NCBI GenBank assembly: GCA_964486335.1
Contig: CAZAMB010000013.1
Span: 1-64,000, forward strand
Source: CAZAMB01 sp964486335
GTDB taxonomy: Bacteria; Planctomycetota; Phycisphaerae; UBA1845
DNA length: 64,000 bases
Direction of reading: 5' to 3'
Under the pieces are notes generated by a model. It ran no database searches and was not told the DNA's origin. It saw nothing but the letters and a program-made list of their open reading frames with translations. The translations under genes and the position numbers were made by a program. Shown here piece after piece: positions 16,757-25,348 of the stretch. The number at the start of each line of letters is the position of its first letter. Within the stretch, counting starts at the first letter, position 1.

Positions 16757-18543
16757 GGCGCGCCGCTCCCGCCGTTCTCGGCCAATTGGTCAAAACGCGA
16801 ATGCGTTGGCGACGGCGGACCGAAATCGCTCGCCGACGATTGGCTGAACCCAGAACTTTCCGCCTCTGCCATGGGCCGAACAAACGCCATTTCCGGAACA
16901 CTGGCATCGGCCAGCCCGGACGAGGCGGGTTGAAGGAGAACATGGCGGCGGGCGGCGGTCTCGAAAGATTGAAGAAGCGGTCTCGGATAAACGCCGATCG
17001 CGATGCAAGACAACGCCAGCGGAACCAGGATCGCAATCTCGCGCCGGGTCAGATCAGTCGTCAATCCATGAGACGTATCCGGCGTATGCGGCGGCTCAGT
17101 GAGCGGACCAAAGAGCACCCGCCGACACATCCAGAGCATATAAATCGCGCCCAAAACGATCCCCAGCGCGGCGGGAATCACATAGCCGAACCCCAGCGGA
17201 CCGGCCGCCCGCCCGTCGAGCGTCGATGCGGACGTGGCCGTTCCGAGCAACACGAGGAACTCGCCGACGAAGCCATTGAGTCCCGGCAGACCAATGCTGC
17301 TCAAAGTGAAGAAAACGAGAAAGAACGCCATCCAAGGCATCTTTCGCGCCAATCCGCCGATCGCATGTATATCGCGCGTGTGATACCGCTCGTAGATGTA
17401 CCCGACGATTAGAAACAGCGCCCCGGTCGATAGGCCGTGATTGACCATATAGAGGACGCCGCCCGAAACGCCGACGACTTTCAGGCTGAACAACCCCAGC
17501 ATGCAAAACCCCAGGTGCGAAACCGATGAATAGGCCACGAGCTTCTTCACATCCGTTTGCACCCACGCCGCCAGCGCCGCATAAATGATGCCGATGATCG
17601 CCAGCACGGCCACGAAGGGCGCCCATTCTCGAACCGCATCGGGCAACATCGGAATGCTGATTCGACAGAACCCGTATGTGCCGAGCTTTAGCAGCACGCC
17701 GGCGAGAATCACGCTGCCCGCCGTCGGAGCCTCGGTATGAGCAAGCGGCAACCACGTGTGAACGGGAAACAATGGGACCTTGATGGCAAACCCGGCCGCA
17801 AAAGCAAGGAACAACCACCACTGAATATTCGCGGGCAGGAACCCCGATCGGCCAAGCTCGATCAGCTCGGGAATGTTCAAGGTGATTCGACCAAGCGTAG
17901 TGTACGAATAGTACGCAAGATAGATGATGCCGGCGAACGTCAGGACGCTGCCCGCGAGCGTGAACAAAAAGAACTTGACGGAAGCCCGGCGTCGCTGCGA
18001 TCCGCCCCAGATGCCGATCAGGAAGAAGAGCGGAATCAGTGTGAACTCGAAGAATACGTAAAACAGCAGCAGATCCATCGCGCAGAACACGCCGAGCAGA
18101 CCTACCTGCAACAAGAGAAGCAAACAATAGTATTCACGGACTCGCTGCCGAATTGCCGAGAAACTCGACCAGATCGCAAGCGGCATCAGCCCCGAGGTGA
18201 GCACCAGCAACCAGATGCTGATTCCGTCGACGCCGACGCGATAAGCGATATCGACCGTCGGATTCTCGACCACGTGGTCGTCGATCATGGAAAGATGCGC
18301 TCCTTCGCCGACGATCCAGGGAACGTGGTGGGTCAGGACGTAATAGGCCTTGTCGTCCGAACCCGCCAGGCGCGTGTTCTCTTGAAATCGATCAAATGCA
18401 ATGATCGTGGCGATCAGCGTGAGCAGCGAACTCGCCAGGGCAATGCGGCCCACCGACTTGTCGCTCCCGTAAGGCGGCGTGACGATGGCCAAGACGCCCG
18501 CCAGCGGCAAGAGAATGATGAATGTGAGAATCCAGTTCGACAA
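16753..18543 (-). CDS. nuoM: NADH-quinone oxidoreductase subunit M
   Basis: NuoM is an antiporter-like proton-pumping subunit of complex I. With a TTG start at 18543 (LSNWILTFIILLPLAG) it has 596 residues; the open frame runs further up to 18753 but would then enter nuoL. Motifs include the key Glu in YVFFEFTLIPLFFLIGIWGG, the channel Lys in AIKVPLFPVHTWLPLAHTEA, and TDVKKLVAYSSVSHLGFCML. No ATG or GTG exists in frame near the expected N-terminus, so TTG is inferred. The C-terminus extends about 60 residues beyond the last helix, a polar tail also seen in nuoN. Confidence 0.93.
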   Translation of the reverse strand: MSNWILTFIILLPLAGVLAIVTPPYGSDKSVGRIALASSLLTLIATIIAFDRFQENTRLAGSDDKAYYVLTHHVPWIVGEGAHLSMIDDHVVENPTVDIAYRVGVDGISIWLLVLTSGLMPLAIWSSFSAIRQRVREYYCLLLLLQVGLLGVFCAMDLLLFYVFFEFTLIPLFFLIGIWGGSQRRRASVKFFLFTLAGSVLTFAGIIYLAYYSYTTLGRITLNIPELIELGRSGFLPANIQWWLFLAFAAGFAIKVPLFPVHTWLPLAHTEAPTAGSVILAGVLLKLGTYGFCRISIPMLPDAVREWAPFVAVLAIIGIIYAALAAWVQTDVKKLVAYSSVSHLGFCMLGLFSLKVVGVSGGVLYMVNHGLSTGALFLIVGYIYERYHTRDIHAIGGLARKMPWMAFFLVFFTLSSIGLPGLNGFVGEFLVLLGTATSASTLDGRAAGPLGFGYVIPAALGIVLGAIYMLWMCRRVLFGPLTEPPHTPDTSHGLTTDLTRREIAILVPLALSCIAIGVYPRPLLQSFETAARRHVLLQPASSGLADASVPEMAFVRPMAEAESSGFSQSSASDFGPPSPTHSRFDQLAENGGSGAP

Positions 18544-18581
18544 GCTTCGTCCGTTTCCATCAATCGCGGCGGTCGCCCGTT

Positions 18582-20552
18582 CTAGCGCCAAAGCACCAGA
18601 AGGACGATGACCGCCACGCCCGTGACCATGGTCATCGCGTAGCTTTGCACAAAGCCGGTTTGGATTCCGCGAAACAGGAACGCCAACCCCCGTGGGACCG
18701 CCGTCAGCACCCAAACCAACCCGTCGATCAAATAGTCGTCCACGCCGACGCAAACACGCCCGGTCTGCCGTAGTGGCTTGACCAGCCCGTCATCGTAGGC
18801 CTCATCGACAAAGTACTTGTTCCAAAAAACCTCGTGAACACGCGGGACCGTTGCCTTGACCAATCCCGCCATCCACGGCTGCCGGACATAGACGACGAAG
18901 GCCGCCGCGATGCCGACGATGGAAATCGCGCCGGAAATAATCAGCAATCCATAATGCGACCAGAAGGTCTCATCACCGACCGAATGAGCGGAATGAGCAA
19001 GCCTTTCGGGAAGATTTTGCACGAACGTCGTCGCGAACACCGGCGCGAGGAACCCGTGGAAGGCCTTTCCGGTCACGCCGACGCCGAGGTACCCGGCTCC
19101 GATCGCCCCGATGCTGAGCACAAAGAGCGGAAGCAACATATAACCGCCCGATTCATGAGCATGGACACCTTCGGGAACACGAAGCGGTCCCCAGAAAGTA
19201 AGAAACACCATCCGGAAGGTGTAGAACGCGGTGAGCGCGGCCGTCACGATCGCCATCGCGCCCAGCATCGGATTGGCGTTGAGCGCGTGGTGGATGATCT
19301 CGTCCTTGCTGAAAAAGCCGCTGAACATCGGAAAACCCGCCAGGGCCAGTGATCCGATCACGAACGTCGCGCAGGTCCAGGGGAGAACCTTCCGCAAGCC
19401 GCTGAAATGGCGAACGTCGATGATTCCGCCCATCGCGTGCATCACGCTTCCCGCGCCAAGAAAAAGCAAGGCCTTGAAAAACGCATGCGTGAACAGATGG
19501 AACACCGCCGAATCCGCCGCATAAACACCCGCGCCGAGCACCATGTAGCCGAGTTGGCTGATCGTCGAGTAGGCCAGAATTCGTTTCACGTCGGTCTGAA
19601 CAAGAGCGACGGTGGCGGCGAACAGGGCGGTGGTCGCGCCGATGGCGGCTACGACCGCCATCGCCTTCTCGGAGTTCGTAAAGATCGCTCCGCATCGGGC
19701 GATCATGTAGATGCCGGCGGTTACCATCGTCGCCGCGTGAATGAGCGCCGACACCGGCGACGGACCTTCCATCGCGTCGGGCAACCACACATGGAGCGGA
19801 ATTTGTGCGCTCTTGCCGCACGCACCGCAGAGCAGCAGCAACGCGATCGCCGTGACGAGTCCTTCACCCAACGGCGCGCCCGACGCCAATACGCCGCGCT
19901 GCACCATGTCGAACACGGCCGCGTATTCCAGCGTGCCGAAGTTGAGATAGATCAGCAAAATGGCAAGTCCGAAACCGAAGTCGCCCACTCTGTTAACGAG
20001 AAAGGCTTTCTTCGCGGCGTCGGCGGCTGACGGCTTGTCATAATAGAAGCCGATGAGCAGATAACTGCACAGCCCGACCGCCTCCCACCCGAGATAGAGC
20101 AGAAGAAAGTTGCCGCCCAGCACCAGCGCGCACATCGAAAAGACGAACAGCGCAAGATACGCGAAAAACCGCTCGTACCCTCGCTCAGGGTGGTCGTGAT
20201 GGCGCATGTAGTCGCGCGAATAGATCACCACGAGCAGCGAAATGCCCGTGACCGTGACGAGCATCACCGCCGTCAGCGGGTCGATCAGAAACTCAACCCG
20301 AAAACCCGTACCCGTTCCGTTGGCGATCCAGTCGTAGATCGGTATCAGCGCCGACGACGAACCCGCCGGAGTTTGAAACACCTGGAGAAAAAGTGTGATC
20401 GCGCCAGCGAGTGCGCCGCCGACGCCGAGGATCGACAACCAGTGCGTTTGTCCACGCAGCAGCCGCGATCCCAGCAGGCCGCAGAGCATCGCCGCCGCCA
20501 GCGGAGAAAGTAGGATTGCGATCCCGCAGATTCTTAGCGTCTCGACATTCAT
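18582..20552 (-). CDS. nuoL: NADH-quinone oxidoreductase subunit L
   Basis: NuoL is the distal antiporter-like subunit of complex I and carries the long lateral helix. The 656-residue protein shows LLYLGWEAVGLCSYLLIGF, GKSAQIPLHVWLPDAMEG with PSPVSALIHAATMVTAG, and QTDVKRILAYSTISQLGYM. The C-terminal third (residues ~480-656) holds the amphipathic connecting helix and a final membrane anchor (MVTGVAVIVLLVLW). It is separated from nuoK by a 62-base spacer that contains short TTCGA-type repeats, the only gap in the nuoH-nuoL stretch. Confidence 0.96.
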   Translation of the reverse strand: MNVETLRICGIAILLSPLAAAMLCGLLGSRLLRGQTHWLSILGVGGALAGAITLFLQVFQTPAGSSSALIPIYDWIANGTGTGFRVEFLIDPLTAVMLVTVTGISLLVVIYSRDYMRHHDHPERGYERFFAYLALFVFSMCALVLGGNFLLLYLGWEAVGLCSYLLIGFYYDKPSAADAAKKAFLVNRVGDFGFGLAILLIYLNFGTLEYAAVFDMVQRGVLASGAPLGEGLVTAIALLLLCGACGKSAQIPLHVWLPDAMEGPSPVSALIHAATMVTAGIYMIARCGAIFTNSEKAMAVVAAIGATTALFAATVALVQTDVKRILAYSTISQLGYMVLGAGVYAADSAVFHLFTHAFFKALLFLGAGSVMHAMGGIIDVRHFSGLRKVLPWTCATFVIGSLALAGFPMFSGFFSKDEIIHHALNANPMLGAMAIVTAALTAFYTFRMVFLTFWGPLRVPEGVHAHESGGYMLLPLFVLSIGAIGAGYLGVGVTGKAFHGFLAPVFATTFVQNLPERLAHSAHSVGDETFWSHYGLLIISGAISIVGIAAAFVVYVRQPWMAGLVKATVPRVHEVFWNKYFVDEAYDDGLVKPLRQTGRVCVGVDDYLIDGLVWVLTAVPRGLAFLFRGIQTGFVQSYAMTMVTGVAVIVLLVLWR

Positions 20553-20614
20553 GAAATTCAGCGAAGATCCGTCTTATTCTTTCGATCTTCGAAATTCGCA
20601 CTTCGACATTCTGG
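20553..20614 (-). repeat. Short TTCGA/TTCG-type repeat spacer between nuoK and nuoL
   Basis: The 62-base spacer contains several degenerate repeats of TTCG with adjacent AT-rich bases (CTTTCGATCTTCGAAATTCG followed by ACTTCGACATTC). Neighbouring subunits overlap or nearly abut, so this spacer is a conspicuous exception. It looks like remnant low-complexity intergenic repeat material; no function is assigned. Confidence 0.4.
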
Positions 20615-20917
20615 TCACCCGCGCATCGCCGACCACACCTCGGCGTCGAGCGTTCCCTTTCGACGGTAAAGCAGCACGACCATACCGAGTGCAAGCCCGG
20701 CCTCGACCGCGGCAATGACGAGCAGGAACAACGCAAACACTTGCCCGTCGAGATTCTGATGCAGCGATGCAAAGGCGACCGCCGCCACCACCACGCCCTG
20801 AAACATCAGCTCCGTGGACAGGAACATGACGATGAGGTTTCGCCGTGCGAGAAACCCGACCAGTCCCATCGCGAACAGCGCCGCGCCGAGAATAACGTAT
20901 GCGGTGATGCCCGGCAT
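20615..20917 (-). CDS. nuoK: NADH-quinone oxidoreductase subunit K
   Basis: NuoK is a small three-helix membrane subunit of complex I involved in the proton path next to NuoJ and NuoN. With the ATG at 20917 (MPGITAYVILGAALFAMG) it has exactly the usual 100 residues. Both conserved membrane glutamates are present, in MFLSTELMFQGVVVAAVAFA and VIAAVEAGLALGMVVLLYRR. The start overlaps the nuoJ stop (TGATG), so an upstream extension to 20974 is rejected. Confidence 0.95.
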   Translation of the reverse strand: MPGITAYVILGAALFAMGLVGFLARRNLIVMFLSTELMFQGVVVAAVAFASLHQNLDGQVFALFLLVIAAVEAGLALGMVVLLYRRKGTLDAEVWSAMRG

Positions 20918-21696
20918 CAGAACGGTTCCGCTTCCTTTCCGATTCGACCAAGCGGCGCCGGCGACCCGCGCCATCCGTCGTCGGCCACGCGCTTTCGCGA
21001 CATGGCGATCGCGCCGACCATCGACACCAGCAGCAACACGCCTGCGATCTCCAGGGCGACGACGTACTTCGTCATCAGCAGTTGTCCAACGGCCATCGTG
21101 TTTCCCGTTGCGAGCACCGTCGGCAACGCGTTCGGATCACCACCGGCGACGACATCGGCGACCGGCGTCGATCGGCTCGGCGGCTTCGGCAGGTCGCCAG
21201 CGCGCCCGGCCACCGCGCCCATCAGTACGAATCCCGCGACCACGGCGGCCAGCGGCTCACGCGAACGACGATCGTAGATCGGCGAACCCGGCTGTTGCGC
21301 CAGCATGATGACGAACAGATACGTCACCATGATCGCGCCCGCGTAGACAATAACGAGGGCAACCGCAAGAAACTCCGCTGATTGCAGCACCAGGAGCGCC
21401 GCAGTCGAAACGACCACCAGCACGAAATAGATCGCGCTGTAGACCGGTTTGGGATGGGTGATGACCCGCGCGGCCCCCACGAGCGCAATGGTCCCAAACA
21501 GATAAAAGTACAGGGAGAACTCGCCCGGTTTTGCGATGCGGGCGGTAACCAAAACAAAGAACCCGACGAGCGCGGCAAATCCGAATACTAAGCCCGCAAG
21601 GCTCCTTTCACTCGGAGTCCGAGGCATCAGGAAATAAATGCCCGCTCCGCCCAGGGCGAAGAGCAGGTAGAAGAGATAGATCGTCGACTCGCTCAA
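20917..21696 (-). CDS. nuoJ: NADH-quinone oxidoreductase subunit J
   Basis: NuoJ is a membrane subunit of complex I at the junction of the quinone site and the proton channels. The 259-residue protein has five membrane segments. The conserved third helix reads LVIVYAGAIMVTYLFVIM, as in the family. A loop of about 60 residues rich in Pro, Asp and Gly separates the fourth and fifth helices. The start appears to be TTG at 21696, three bases after the nuoI stop. The last base of its stop codon is shared with the nuoK start region. Confidence 0.94.
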   Translation of the reverse strand: MSESTIYLFYLLFALGGAGIYFLMPRTPSERSLAGLVFGFAALVGFFVLVTARIAKPGEFSLYFYLFGTIALVGAARVITHPKPVYSAIYFVLVVVSTAALLVLQSAEFLAVALVIVYAGAIMVTYLFVIMLAQQPGSPIYDRRSREPLAAVVAGFVLMGAVAGRAGDLPKPPSRSTPVADVVAGGDPNALPTVLATGNTMAVGQLLMTKYVVALEIAGVLLLVSMVGAIAMSRKRVADDGWRGSPAPLGRIGKEAEPF

Positions 21697-21699
21697 TTC

Positions 21700-22299
21700 T
21701 TACTCCACGTGCTTCGCGAGTTCCTCGGAGGGCGGCGCATGCATCGTCGGATCGCCGGACTTCCCATATCCGGTGATCTTTGGATTCTTTCGAGGCGTCG
21801 CGTCCTTGGTTTCGTCGAAGATGCCGAGCAGCTCTTCCTTTCCCAGGATCATTTCCTGCCGCGTCCGACCGACCAGATCGAACTGATGCGTCAGCTCGAT
21901 CGCGTCCACCGGACAGGCCTCCTCGCACATGCCGCAGTAAATGCACCGCAGCTCGTCGAGGTCGAACTTGACCGGATACTTCTCGCGATCCGGCCATGGC
22001 GATTCGCCCGCCTCGATGTGGATGCAATGCGCGGGGCAGGCCGTCGAGCACATGTAGCAGGCCACGCAGGCGACCCGACCGTCCGCGTCCCGATTGAGCC
22101 GGTGCACGCCGCGATAGTTGTCCTTGCGAAGCTCGCGCTGCTGCTCCGGGTACTGCACGGTCAGCGTGCTGCCCGAAATGCTCTTGGCTAGGTGTACAAG
22201 CGTGGTCTTCATTCCGCCGAGAATCTGCGGCAGATAAAGCCGCTCCGCCGCGCCGAGTTCCGGCTGATCGACGTTCAGAATGTCTTCGTCTCGTATCAA
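21700..22299 (-). CDS. nuoI: NADH-quinone oxidoreductase subunit I (2x[4Fe-4S])
   Basis: NuoI carries clusters N6a and N6b that pass electrons toward the terminal cluster N2. Both ferredoxin motifs are complete: CVACYMCSTACPAHCIHIE and CIYCGMCEEACPVDAIELT. At 199 residues it is slightly longer than the ~180 of E. coli, with a ~55-residue C-terminal tail. The start is TTG at 22299, overlapping the nuoH stop (TTGA). The upstream segment TVQYPEQQRELRKDNYRGVH is the usual lead-in to the first cluster. Confidence 0.96.
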   Translation of the reverse strand: MIRDEDILNVDQPELGAAERLYLPQILGGMKTTLVHLAKSISGSTLTVQYPEQQRELRKDNYRGVHRLNRDADGRVACVACYMCSTACPAHCIHIEAGESPWPDREKYPVKFDLDELRCIYCGMCEEACPVDAIELTHQFDLVGRTRQEMILGKEELLGIFDETKDATPRKNPKITGYGKSGDPTMHAPPSEELAKHVE

Positions 22300-23519
22300 G
22301 CCGCCCCTCCCGCGCCTGCGAAGTTGCCGCCGCTTGTCGCCTCACCGCCGCCCAACAGATTGGCCTGCCGTCCCGTCACCGGCGCTCGCGTCAGCGACAT
22401 TTGTATCAAGGCGACCAAAAGCACGACGGCGTTGCCCGCAAGCGCCAAGACGGGATCGCGGTGCTTTCCAAAATAAAGCAGTCCGACCGCGAGCACGAAC
22501 AACGCCAGCGTGATCGGAATCAGACCCTTCCACGCCAGTCGCATCAACTGGTCGAAACGGAACCTCGGCACCGTCCAGCGAATCCACATCATCAAGAACA
22601 GAAACCCCGCGATCTTGATTGACAGCACCAGTATCTTGGCTAGAACCGCGCCGAAGCCAACGGCCTCCGGCTGCGTCCACGTAAACCAAGGAAAGTGCCA
22701 GCCGCCCAGAAACAGCACCGCGATGAACGCGCTGCCCGTGATCATGTGAGCGTACTCGGCCAGAAAGAACATGCCGAATTTGAGCGCGCTGTACTCGGTG
22801 TGATAACCACCGACGAGTTCCTGTTCCGCTTCGGCCAGATCAAACGGCGTTCGATTCGATTCCGCAAGCGCCGTAATGAACAGAATGAGAAAGGCCAACG
22901 GATGAAGGAACACGTTCCACTGCGGAATCCATCCCAGCCAATACCCCGTCTGCTCGACGGTGATCTCTTCCAGTCGCAACGTCCCCATCGTCAATACAAC
23001 GACGAGTATGCATAGCCCCATCGGAATCTCATAACTGAGCATCTGCGCCGTTGCTCGAATCGCGCCGTAAAAAGAATACTTGTTGTTGCTCGCCCATCCG
23101 CCGAGAACCACACCGTAAATGCCCATCGAAGCCACGCCGAGAATGTAGAGCAATCCGATATCGGGATTTGCGACCTGAACTTCGACGAGTCTTCCACCAA
23201 GTTCAAGCTGACCACCCCACGGAATGGCCGCGAATCCGATGAAACCCACGAGAAAAATCGCCGCCGGGGCGAGAATGTAGAGCGGCTTGTCTACATGACC
23301 GGGAATCACGTCTTCCTTGAACACGAACTTCAGTCCGTCCGCGATTGGTTGCAGCAACCCCCAAGGCCCCACGCGGTTGGGCCCGGGTCGATCCTGCGTC
23401 CAGGCGGCGATTTTCCGCTCGTAATAAATGCAATAGGCGACCACGCCGTTCATCGCCCCGAAGACGACGACGGCCAGAATCACACTGACTCCGAACTGAC
23501 TCGTCAGAAACTCCTGCAT
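22296..23519 (-). CDS. nuoH: NADH-quinone oxidoreductase subunit H
   Basis: NuoH forms much of the ubiquinone chamber at the foot of the membrane arm. The family signatures are clear: RPGPNRVGPWGLLQPIADGL and ESNRTPFDLAEAEQELVGGY with the acidic quinone-site loop. About eight membrane helices are predicted. At 407 residues it exceeds the usual ~330-350 because of a C-terminal Gly/Ala-rich tail after the last helix. The ATG at 23519 is preferred over the TTG at 23522. A 123-base gap with a palindromic repeat separates it from nuoG. Confidence 0.95.
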   Translation of the reverse strand: MQEFLTSQFGVSVILAVVVFGAMNGVVAYCIYYERKIAAWTQDRPGPNRVGPWGLLQPIADGLKFVFKEDVIPGHVDKPLYILAPAAIFLVGFIGFAAIPWGGQLELGGRLVEVQVANPDIGLLYILGVASMGIYGVVLGGWASNNKYSFYGAIRATAQMLSYEIPMGLCILVVVLTMGTLRLEEITVEQTGYWLGWIPQWNVFLHPLAFLILFITALAESNRTPFDLAEAEQELVGGYHTEYSALKFGMFFLAEYAHMITGSAFIAVLFLGGWHFPWFTWTQPEAVGFGAVLAKILVLSIKIAGFLFLMMWIRWTVPRFRFDQLMRLAWKGLIPITLALFVLAVGLLYFGKHRDPVLALAGNAVVLLVALIQMSLTRAPVTGRQANLLGGGEATSGGNFAGAGGAA

Positions 23520-23553
23520 CAACTGATCCGCGATATTAGTTCATCCCCACCAA

Positions 23554-23581
23554 GCGAGCCGCGGACTTCAGTCCGCGCGGA
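23554..23581. repeat. Palindromic intergenic repeat, copy 1
   Basis: An 8-bp perfect inverted repeat (CGCGGACT and AGTCCGCG with a TC loop, 23560-23577) sits in the nuoG-nuoH spacer. The surrounding 28 bases (23554-23581) are identical to 43653-43680, so this is a dispersed repeat with hairpin potential, comparable to REP elements of other bacteria. Confidence 0.8.
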
Positions 23582-23642
23582 CACGCCGAAGTGGCACATT
23601 CTGCCTTGCGCGAGAAATCCGATCCGCGCATCGATCGCCTCA

Positions 23643-25265
23643 TTAATGTGCGTGCGCCGCCATCGGCGCCGCTTCGCACACGTTCGCAAACGCCGGAATC
23701 GTCTCCGCCATCATTTCACGAACCCGGGCCGCGTCAAACAACCCTGTGAATCCGGCGATCTCGTACAGAAATTGACCGTCCCGCTTCGCGCCATCCGGGA
23801 CGTCGATGGCTCTCGCAAACGGCTGCGCCAGACCCGTCGCGTTGACGAAGCTCCCCTCACGCTCTGCCCACGCACAGGCCGGCAGCACGATCCGTGCCTC
23901 GCTCGTCAAATCATTCTCAAACAAATCCTGCACAACCAGCAGGTCAATCTTCCCGGCAATCTTGGCTGTCTCCTTGTCCACCCACGGCTTCGGATACCCG
24001 CCGACGATCCATGCCGCCGCGAATTCTCCCTTGGTCGCTTTCTCGACGAATTCCTCTTTCTTGAGAACGGTTCCACCGGCCGCCGCCAGGATCATCTCCA
24101 TCCCCCGGCGATTCGGGCATTTTTCCTTGAGAATCCTGAACCTGACCTGGTCGTCCGAAGCACCAACCGGAAACTTCTGATCCTCGCCCTCTAAAGGAAC
24201 AGGCCCCATCGCTAGTGTGCATTTCGGCGCAACCTCGCGCAGGAACCGGACCAGCAGCCACGCCTCTTCACAAGCCATGAAGGGTGAAAGCATCGCTGCT
24301 ACCCTGGCGTCTCCATGCTTCGTTACGGCCTCTTCAAATCGGAATCGGACAATATCCGGAATGTCTTTCCAGTCCGGAATCGAAGCCTCCGCGCCGCGCC
24401 GCACGATCGGTGCTACGATTCGTTTCGAATCGTGAACGTATTTCCAGCCGAACCGCCCCTCGTCGCAGATCCACCATTGGTTGACCTGCGGATTGAATCG
24501 CGGCTTGAGGCGATAGATTTTCTCGTCGGCGTGGTCCACGCGAATCGAGCATCCCGTCGCGCAGCCGGGGCAGATCGAATCCGCCTCGCGAAGTTCCCAC
24601 ACCCGTCGCTTGAACAGAAAATCCTTGTCGAGCAGCGATCCGACCGGGCAAATATCGACCACGTTCCCCTGCAACGGATTGTCCAGCGGCAATCCCGGAA
24701 ACGCGTCGATCTCGCCCCGCGATCCGCGATTGACCACACACAACTCGTGCGTGCCCGAAATCTCGTCGGTGAACCGCACGCATCGTGTGCACAGCACGCA
24801 CCGATCCTGATAAAGCAGCGTCTTCGGGCCGATGTCCTTCTTCGGATTCTTGAGCTTCTGGTCCACCATTCGCGACGTGGGCTGGCCGAACTTGTAGCTG
24901 TAATCCTGCAGATAGCACTCGCCGGCCTGATCGCACACCGGGCAGTCCAGCGGGTGATTCAGCAGGAAAAACTCCATGCACGCCTTCTGATTTTTTTGCA
25001 CCGTATCCGAGTTGAACCGGCAAACGAGCCCTTCCCTCACCGGCGTCTGGCATGACGGCACGAGCTTCGGCGACCACGAAAGCTCCTGCGTCTTTGGGTT
25101 GGGCATCTTCATTTCCATGAGGCACAACCGGCACGACGCCACGATCGACAGCCCCGGATGATAACAGTAGTGCGGTACGTCCCAGCCGGCTTCCAGCGCC
25201 GCCTGCAACACCGGAATCCCTTCGCGGCATTCGATCGTTTGATTGTCAATCGTGATCTTGGGCAT
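23643..25265 (-). CDS. nuoG: NADH-quinone oxidoreductase subunit G (short form with N7 motif)
   Basis: NuoG is the large iron-sulfur subunit of the peripheral arm. The [2Fe-2S] N1b ligands are in YCYHPGLSIVASCRLC, and N5 (HxxxCxxCx5C) is in HPLDCPVCDQAGEC. N4 ligands lie in DRCVLCTRCVRF and ICPVGS. A CxxCxxxC motif (ICPGCATGC) with a fourth Cys 27 residues later (WWIC) matches the optional N7 cluster. At 540 residues the protein is shorter than E. coli NuoG (~900), because the molybdopterin-oxidoreductase-like C-terminal region is reduced to about 300 residues. The start is ATG 25265. Confidence 0.94.
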   Translation of the reverse strand: MPKITIDNQTIECREGIPVLQAALEAGWDVPHYCYHPGLSIVASCRLCLMEMKMPNPKTQELSWSPKLVPSCQTPVREGLVCRFNSDTVQKNQKACMEFFLLNHPLDCPVCDQAGECYLQDYSYKFGQPTSRMVDQKLKNPKKDIGPKTLLYQDRCVLCTRCVRFTDEISGTHELCVVNRGSRGEIDAFPGLPLDNPLQGNVVDICPVGSLLDKDFLFKRRVWELREADSICPGCATGCSIRVDHADEKIYRLKPRFNPQVNQWWICDEGRFGWKYVHDSKRIVAPIVRRGAEASIPDWKDIPDIVRFRFEEAVTKHGDARVAAMLSPFMACEEAWLLVRFLREVAPKCTLAMGPVPLEGEDQKFPVGASDDQVRFRILKEKCPNRRGMEMILAAAGGTVLKKEEFVEKATKGEFAAAWIVGGYPKPWVDKETAKIAGKIDLLVVQDLFENDLTSEARIVLPACAWAEREGSFVNATGLAQPFARAIDVPDGAKRDGQFLYEIAGFTGLFDAARVREMMAETIPAFANVCEAAPMAAHAH

Positions 25266-25348
25266 CGAAACCAAGAACTTTGTTTAGCAAGTTAGCCGAA
25301 TCCAAATTGACATCCGAATCGGATCGGCACTCCAAAAGAAGAATCTCC

